Origin: Paludibacteraceae bacterium
Lineage (GTDB): Bacteria > Bacteroidota > Bacteroidia > Bacteroidales > Paludibacteraceae
Assembly: GCA_016292775.1 (NCBI GenBank)
Contig: JAEDFN010000049.1
Coordinates: 1-12,339, forward strand
Direction of reading: 5' to 3'
Length of the DNA: 12,339 bases
Below are positions 8,039 to 12,339 of this stretch, one piece after another (the stretch's first letter is position 1; each line of letters opens with the position of its first letter). Position numbers and translations under genes: made by a program. A model generated the notes under the pieces. It did not search any database. It had not been told where the DNA came from and saw only the letters and a program-made list of their open reading frames with translations.

Positions 8039-8074
8039 TAACGTAGTGTATAAAACTTTTTTGAGTAAAAAATA

Positions 8075-9436
8075 ATGTCTGAAAAACAACTTCCACAGCT
8101 ATTTATAGAGCAGATAAAAACTCTTTTTCCTGATGATTATTCCGCTTTTTTAGATGCTGTTTCACTCCCTCCGGCTGTCAGTATTCGCCTGAAAAAGGGG
8201 GTCAGTACAGACGTAGACGATATCGTGCCGTGGTGTAAGACAGGTAGATACTTGTCCGGAAGACCACAATTTACTCTTGATCCGCTTTTCCATGCGGGTA
8301 ATTATTATGTGCAGGAGGCCTCTTCGATGTTCCTCCTCTTTGCTCTTGAGAAATATGCCTCAAGTGATGCCCTCGTTCTTGACTTGTGTGCAGCTCCGGG
8401 CGGAAAGTCTACTCTTATCAGTGATTTCTTAAATAATGATGGATTCCTTATTTCTAATGAATATGTGCCGCAACGCGCTAATATACTTGCGGAAAATATA
8501 TTGAAATGGGGAAACCCTAACTGCGCCGTTACCAATGCTTCTTCACAGCAATTTGCAAAACTAAAAGGCGTTTTCGACGTCGTTGTTGTTGATGCACCTT
8601 GCTCGGGCGAGGGTATGTTTCGTAAAGATGATGTCGCTATTGATGAGTGGAGCCTCGATAATGTGCATAAATGTGTTGATCGCCAACGCGAAATCCTGTC
8701 TAATGCTTGGCAATGCCTGGCGGAAAACGGTATCCTTATTTACAGTACTTGTACTTTTAACGACCTTGAAAATGAACGTAATGTAGAGTGGCTGATAAAT
8801 GATTTTGATGCCGAATATTTGCCTTTGAATCCTGATGATTCCTGGGGTGTAACGGTTACTGATTTCGGATGCAGATTCTTACCTCATAAAGTGCGTGGTG
8901 AAGGGTTCTTTATCTCTGTAGTTAGGAAAAAATCTACGTGCTCCACTATTAATATAAAGAGCATTAAACAGTTGCCCCCTTCTTGTAAAAATGCCCTCGA
9001 ATGGATTGATAATCCCGACAGGTATAAGACTATCGTGGAGAATAATGTGGTTTATGCTGTAGATAAAGATTATTACCCATTAGTAACGAATATGATGTGC
9101 GGTGCTTTTAAATTTCTTTCATTTGGTGTGCCCGTTGCTACCGTTATTACCGGTAAATCTTCTTCGCTAATACCTCATCATGCTCTTGCTTTGTCGGAAG
9201 AGTTGAAGAGGGATGCTTTCAATATTGTAAATGTTGATTATAAAACGGCACTCGCTTTTTTACGTCGAGAAGCTATTGTACTTCAAGGTGTTGAAAAGGG
9301 TTATGTGTGCGTTGCTTTTAATAATGTTCCTCTCGGGTTTGTAAAAAACGTCGGTAATAGATGTAATAACCTATATCCCGAATATTGGCGTATCCGTATG
9401 AATATGTCCGATACAGAGTATAAGAGTATTATTTAA
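8075..9436 (+). CDS. rsmF: RsmF-like rRNA (cytosine-C5) methyltransferase, NOL1/NOP2/Sun family
   Basis: A 453-residue SAM-dependent RNA m5C methyltransferase. The E. coli RsmF relative methylates C1407 of 16S rRNA; the same target is inferred here, not shown. The N-terminal helical domain (about 1-85) precedes the Rossmann core with the SAM loop DLCAAPGGKST (103-113), the motif IV DAPCSGEGMF (Cys176, releases product) and the motif VI YSTCTF (Cys226, the attacking nucleophile). FLPHKVRGEGFF then closes the catalytic domain, typical of the RsmF branch. The C-terminal region (about 300-453) resembles the PUA-like RNA-binding extension of RsmF and ends with GNRCNNLYPEYWRIR. The length is slightly below E. 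coli RsmF (about 480). It follows the ABC-F gene by 36 nt, where I see no consensus promoter. Confidence 0.92.
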   Translation: MSEKQLPQLFIEQIKTLFPDDYSAFLDAVSLPPAVSIRLKKGVSTDVDDIVPWCKTGRYLSGRPQFTLDPLFHAGNYYVQEASSMFLLFALEKYASSDALVLDLCAAPGGKSTLISDFLNNDGFLISNEYVPQRANILAENILKWGNPNCAVTNASSQQFAKLKGVFDVVVVDAPCSGEGMFRKDDVAIDEWSLDNVHKCVDRQREILSNAWQCLAENGILIYSTCTFNDLENERNVEWLINDFDAEYLPLNPDDSWGVTVTDFGCRFLPHKVRGEGFFISVVRKKSTCSTINIKSIKQLPPSCKNALEWIDNPDRYKTIVENNVVYAVDKDYYPLVTNMMCGAFKFLSFGVPVATVITGKSSSLIPHHALALSEELKRDAFNIVNVDYKTALAFLRREAIVLQGVEKGYVCVAFNNVPLGFVKNVGNRCNNLYPEYWRIRMNMSDTEYKSII

Positions 9437-9463
9437 TTGTGTATAACCAAAAAATTATATATC

Positions 9464-12103
9464 GTGAATAAATTTTATTTTTTTCTGTTTTGTTTGACTA
9501 TAACTTTATTTTCGGCTTGTAATACTACTCAGCAAGGTGTTGATTTTGAACAAGTTGAAAAAGATTTTAACGCTCGTGTGGCAAGTTGGAATCAAGGAGA
9601 AAATTTGTTTGCTATTTTCGACACAAAGATGACGGAAGAGCAACGTAAGGCAATGAAATTCTTGTACGCCTATATGCCGATGTGTGATGTTGCCGATTAT
9701 AGCGGCGAATTTGTGCTACAAAATGTAGATTATGCTCTTAAAGCCCGCAGAGAAATGCCTTGGGGAGAGTCTATTCCCGACCGAGAATTTATGCACTTCG
9801 TTCTCCCTTTTCGTGTGAATAACGAAAATCTCGACAGTTGCCGTATGGTGTTTTACTCGGAATTAAAAGATAGAGTGAAGAATTTATCTTTGTATGATGC
9901 TGTGTTGGAAGTTAACCATTGGTGCCATGAAAAGGTAACTTATACCCCTTCCGACTCTCGTACGAGTTCGCCTTTGGCGTCGTTAAAAACAGCCTATGGC
10001 AGGTGTGGAGAGGAGTCGACTTTTGCCGTGTCAGCTTTCCGTGCAGTGGGTATTCCGGCACGTCAGGTGTATACCCCTCGTTGGGCTCATACCGATGATA
10101 ACCACGCTTGGGTAGAGGTGTGGGTTGATGGAAAATGGTATTTCCTCGGCGCTTGCGAACCGGAACCGGTGCTGAACCTCGCTTGGTTTAATGCCCCTGC
10201 TTCAAGGGGTATGCTTATGCATACAAAAGTTTTCGGAAACTATTCCGGTCCTGAAGATGTGGTGTATAAATCTTCCAATTTTACCGAAATTAATATTATC
10301 GATAATTATGCCCCTTGTTCTACAGTAAATATCACAGTGGTTGATTCTTTCAACAACCCGGTGCCCGATGCTAAGGTGGAGTTTAAACTATATAATTATG
10401 CCGAACTCTATTCTATTGCTACAAAAATATCTGATGCTAACGGAAAAACTTCTCTTATGGCAGGGAAGGGTGACCTTGTAGTGTGGGCTTCTAAAGATGG
10501 TATTTATGGATTTAAACAGGTCTCTTTCAAAGAAGATGCCGATGTGACTGTAGTGTTGGATAAAGATAAAAACAGCACTTATAGTGTAGAACTGACTCTT
10601 GTTCCTCCTGTAGAAAACGCCAATCTACCTGAGGTAACTCCCGAACAACGCGCTGAAAACAACCGCCGTTTTGCAATAGAAGATTCTATTCGTAATGCTT
10701 ATATAGCCTCTTTTATGAGTAAAGAAGAAATTGCCGAGTTCGCATTAAAAGAGGGATTAGAGGTTGACTTGATAGAAAAAATTATTGTGGCTTCTCGCGG
10801 TAATTATGCCACTATATGCGACTTCTTAAGCGGATTGATTTCTCCGGAATTAAAACAAGGGGGTATAGAATTGCTTAATACCGTGTCGGCAAAAGATTTG
10901 AGAGATGTCTCTTTAGAGGTGTTAAACGACCATATACAACTTAATACCACTCTCTATCCTGATGAAATATTTTCTGAATATATCCGTAATCCACGTGTTG
11001 CCAATGAGATGATAACGGCTTATAAGTCTTTCTTTGCCAATGTGGTTTCAGAAGAGCAAAAAGATTCTTTTGTTACAAACCCTATGGCATTGGTCAGCTG
11101 GGTAGCCGCAAATGTTATGGTAGATTCGGAATGTAATAAAGGTGGTGCGCCTATTCAACCGATGGGCGTGTGGAAATCTCGTAGAGCAGATGCACTTAGT
11201 AGAGATATATTTTTCGTTTCTATGGCACGTAGCTTTGGCATCCCGGCTCGAATAGATATCGTTACCGGTAAGGTACAATTCTATAGCGAGAATAAATTTG
11301 TAGATGTGAAATTCTCGGAGTCGGTTACCGTAGAGGTGCCTCAGGGAGTTTTGGTTGCCTCTTATTCCCCTTCCGATTTTATGCCGGACCCTAAATATTA
11401 TTACCATTTTACCCTCTCTAAAGTTACTGATGAAGGGTCGTTACGTCTGCTTAATTACGATGAAGAAGAGGTGCCTACTTGGAGCTCTTTATTGAAAAAT
11501 GGTACTAATTTGGATTGTGGTAATTATCTGATGGTATCCGGTACTCGCCTTGCTAATGGTGGGGTGCTCGCCTCGCTGGAGTGCTTTGCTATCAATGAGA
11601 ATAATACTACAAATGTAGAACTCGTAATGCGAGAAAGTACCGACGATGTACAAGTGATTGGTAATTTCAATTCCGAGTCGAAATACAAGCCTGTCGATTC
11701 CGAAGCTCCGGTATCTATCCTTTCCACTACAGGTCGCGGATATTATGTAGTGGCGGTGCTTGGAGTTGGGCAAGAGCCTACAAATCACGCCTTGAAAGAT
11801 ATTATTTTGGCTGCCGATGAATTGGAGAAATGGAATCGTCAGATGATTCTTCTTTTCGGAAGTGAAGAGGAGTATGCTAAATTCCGTTTTTTGGACTTCG
11901 AAGGCCTCCCTGCTAATATCACTTTCGGTATCGATATCGATGGTGCTATCCAAAAGCAGATTGCCGAGGAAATGAAATATAAAAATTCCGATATCCTGCC
12001 TATGGTGATTATCGGTGATACTTTTAATCGCGTAGTTTTTGCTTCGCAAGGATATACTATCGGCCTTGGAGAGCAATTATTGAAAGTGATTCATAAATTG
12101 TAA
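9464..12103 (+). CDS. Lipoprotein with transglutaminase-like and thioredoxin-like domains
   Basis: An 879-residue envelope protein of unknown function. I start it at GTG 9464 because this gives a compact lipoprotein signal (MNKFYFFLFCLTITLFSAC) with a lipobox ending in Cys19; a TTG at 9437 would add nine residues, and no early ATG exists. In order it shows: a transglutaminase-like core (about 130-235) with Cys181 in GRCGEES and His214 in DNHAWVEVW, where the usual third-residue LDP motif is replaced by LGACEPEP; a carboxypeptidase-regulatory-like beta domain (about 285-370, NITVVDSFNNPVPDAKV); a helical linker (about 405-500); a second transglutaminase-like region (about 540-625, ADALSRDIFFVSMARSFGIPAR) without the catalytic Cys and His; and a C-terminal thioredoxin-like fold (about 750-879) without CXXC. 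The domain calls are from motif recognition, and the last two are the least certain. It could be a peptidase or amidase-like enzyme rather than a cross-linker. It ends the operon, 38 nt before the terminator stem. Confidence 0.85.
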   Translation: MNKFYFFLFCLTITLFSACNTTQQGVDFEQVEKDFNARVASWNQGENLFAIFDTKMTEEQRKAMKFLYAYMPMCDVADYSGEFVLQNVDYALKARREMPWGESIPDREFMHFVLPFRVNNENLDSCRMVFYSELKDRVKNLSLYDAVLEVNHWCHEKVTYTPSDSRTSSPLASLKTAYGRCGEESTFAVSAFRAVGIPARQVYTPRWAHTDDNHAWVEVWVDGKWYFLGACEPEPVLNLAWFNAPASRGMLMHTKVFGNYSGPEDVVYKSSNFTEINIIDNYAPCSTVNITVVDSFNNPVPDAKVEFKLYNYAELYSIATKISDANGKTSLMAGKGDLVVWASKDGIYGFKQVSFKEDADVTVVLDKDKNSTYSVELTLVPPVENANLPEVTPEQRAENNRRFAIEDSIRNAYIASFMSKEEIAEFALKEGLEVDLIEKIIVASRGNYATICDFLSGLISPELKQGGIELLNTVSAKDLRDVSLEVLNDHIQLNTTLYPDEIFSEYIRNPRVANEMITAYKSFFANVVSEEQKDSFVTNPMALVSWVAANVMVDSECNKGGAPIQPMGVWKSRRADALSRDIFFVSMARSFGIPARIDIVTGKVQFYSENKFVDVKFSESVTVEVPQGVLVASYSPSDFMPDPKYYYHFTLSKVTDEGSLRLLNYDEEEVPTWSSLLKNGTNLDCGNYLMVSGTRLANGGVLASLECFAINENNTTNVELVMRESTDDVQVIGNFNSESKYKPVDSEAPVSILSTTGRGYYVVAVLGVGQEPTNHALKDIILAADELEKWNRQMILLFGSEEEYAKFRFLDFEGLPANITFGIDIDGAIQKQIAEEMKYKNSDILPMVIIGDTFNRVVFASQGYTIGLGEQLLKVIHKL

Positions 12104-12141
12104 GGTTTTTTGAATAGATTTATTATCAGAGATATATAAAT

Positions 12142-12185
12142 AAAGGGGGCTGACATTTTTTTGTTGATGTCAGTCCCTTTTTCTT
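12142..12185 (+). terminator. Intrinsic terminator at the end of the operon
   Basis: A 15-bp stem (12142-12156 paired with 12167-12181, including two G-U pairs; core GGCTGACAT / ATGTCAGTC) with a 10-nt T-rich loop, running into a T-tract (TTTTTCTT, 12178-12185) whose first Ts also close the stem. It lies 38 nt after the last stop codon and ends the run of genes from coaC onward. The intron start follows the T-tract by one base. Confidence 0.88.
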
Positions 12186-12186
12186 G

Positions 12187-12339
12187 GTTCGCTCGACATG
12201 GGCATAATCTAATGGGTGAAAGTCCCGAGCGCGCCCCGATAGCGGGAAGCGCATAGTCCGAGGGCGGCTGAAAGAGTATGCGATAGTATAGCGAAGTTCA
12301 TAGAGGGGAAACTCTTCCTCAAAGTAAACCGCGAGAAAA
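12187..12339 (+). mobile_element. 5' end of a bacterial class C (IIC) group II intron, truncated by the window
   Basis: The sequence from GTTCG (12187) onward has the layout of the start of domain I in IIC introns such as O. iheyensis O.i.I1, recalled from memory. The shared pattern is a 5' GUGYG-like end (here GTTCG, one mismatch), CATGGG at 12198-12203, TCTA at 12208-12211, GGGTGAAAGTCCCGA at 12214-12228, then hairpins and GCTGAAAG / GAAGTTCATA-like segments. A clear stem-loop is GCGC-CCCG (12231-12238) with CGGG-AA-GCGC (12243-12252). The remaining ribozyme and the reverse transcriptase/maturase gene, if present, lie beyond the window. The same strand as the operon and a position directly after a terminator are typical for this class. 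The exact 5' splice point is inferred by alignment from memory. Confidence 0.8.

Noticed and set aside
8039..8074. A promoter for rsmF in the 36-nt gap after the ABC-F gene (ACTTTTTTG, 8055-8063).
   Set aside because: It lacks the TA of the TAnnTTTG element and has no paired -33 motif, so readthrough from the operon is simpler.
9437..9463. TTG at 9437 as the start of the transglutaminase-like lipoprotein.
   Set aside because: It would begin directly at the rsmF stop codon and add nine residues that spoil a compact lipoprotein signal; GTG at 9464 fits better.
11489..12076. 195-codon minus-strand frame under the C-terminus of the lipoprotein gene, with a second one at 11048-11407.
   Set aside because: Antisense to a well-supported coding region, no motif, no promoter or terminator on that strand.
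12187..12339. Terminal RNA-like sequence as RNase P RNA, tmRNA or a riboswitch.
   Set aside because: The CATGGG...GGGTGAAAGTCCCGA layout and position after a terminator match a class C group II intron; no landmark motif of the other RNAs was found.

Overview
The window looks like part of a chromosome from the order Bacteroidales (phylum Bacteroidota). Signs of this are a SusB-type GH97 glycosidase, a TAnnTTTG promoter element of the kind used by the Bacteroidota primary sigma factor, weak or absent Shine-Dalgarno sequences, an A+T-rich base composition, and the gene order coaBC - DUF4835 - recN that I associate with this phylum. Every gene I support is on the + strand, and there is almost no non-coding space.

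Layout. (1) 1-2324: a stand-alone, secreted GH97 alpha-glucosidase-like enzyme (139-2280) with its own promoter (about 75-108) and a strong intrinsic terminator (2292-2329). (2) 2343-12103: seven tightly packed genes with gaps of 36 nt or less. They are coaC and coaB (the two halves of the coenzyme A enzyme CoaBC, here in separate frames), an exported DUF4835 protein, recN (DNA double-strand break repair), an ABC-F ATPase (translation factor family), an RsmF-like rRNA m5C methyltransferase, and a large lipoprotein with a transglutaminase-like domain. The run ends at another strong intrinsic terminator (12142-12185). (3) 12187-12339: the first ~153 nt of a group II intron, cut off by the window end. 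It resembles bacterial class C introns and starts immediately after the terminator's T-tract, which is the classic insertion site of that class.

The seven genes look like one transcription unit of mostly housekeeping functions (cofactor synthesis, DNA repair, translation and ribosome maturation) plus two envelope proteins of unknown role. The points most worth a second look are: the coaC/coaB split, which deletion of a single T in a T5 run would repair into one 397-codon coaBC gene and which has the form of a +1 slip site (UUU-UAA); the class C intron landing on the operon terminator; the architecture of the transglutaminase-like lipoprotein (one Cys/His-bearing copy, one copy without the catalytic residues, and a thioredoxin-like end without CXXC); and a possible coaBC promoter placed upstream of the GH97 terminator hairpin. 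I see no CRISPR array, tRNA, rRNA or phage genes, and no intact mobile element. No wholly new system is evident.
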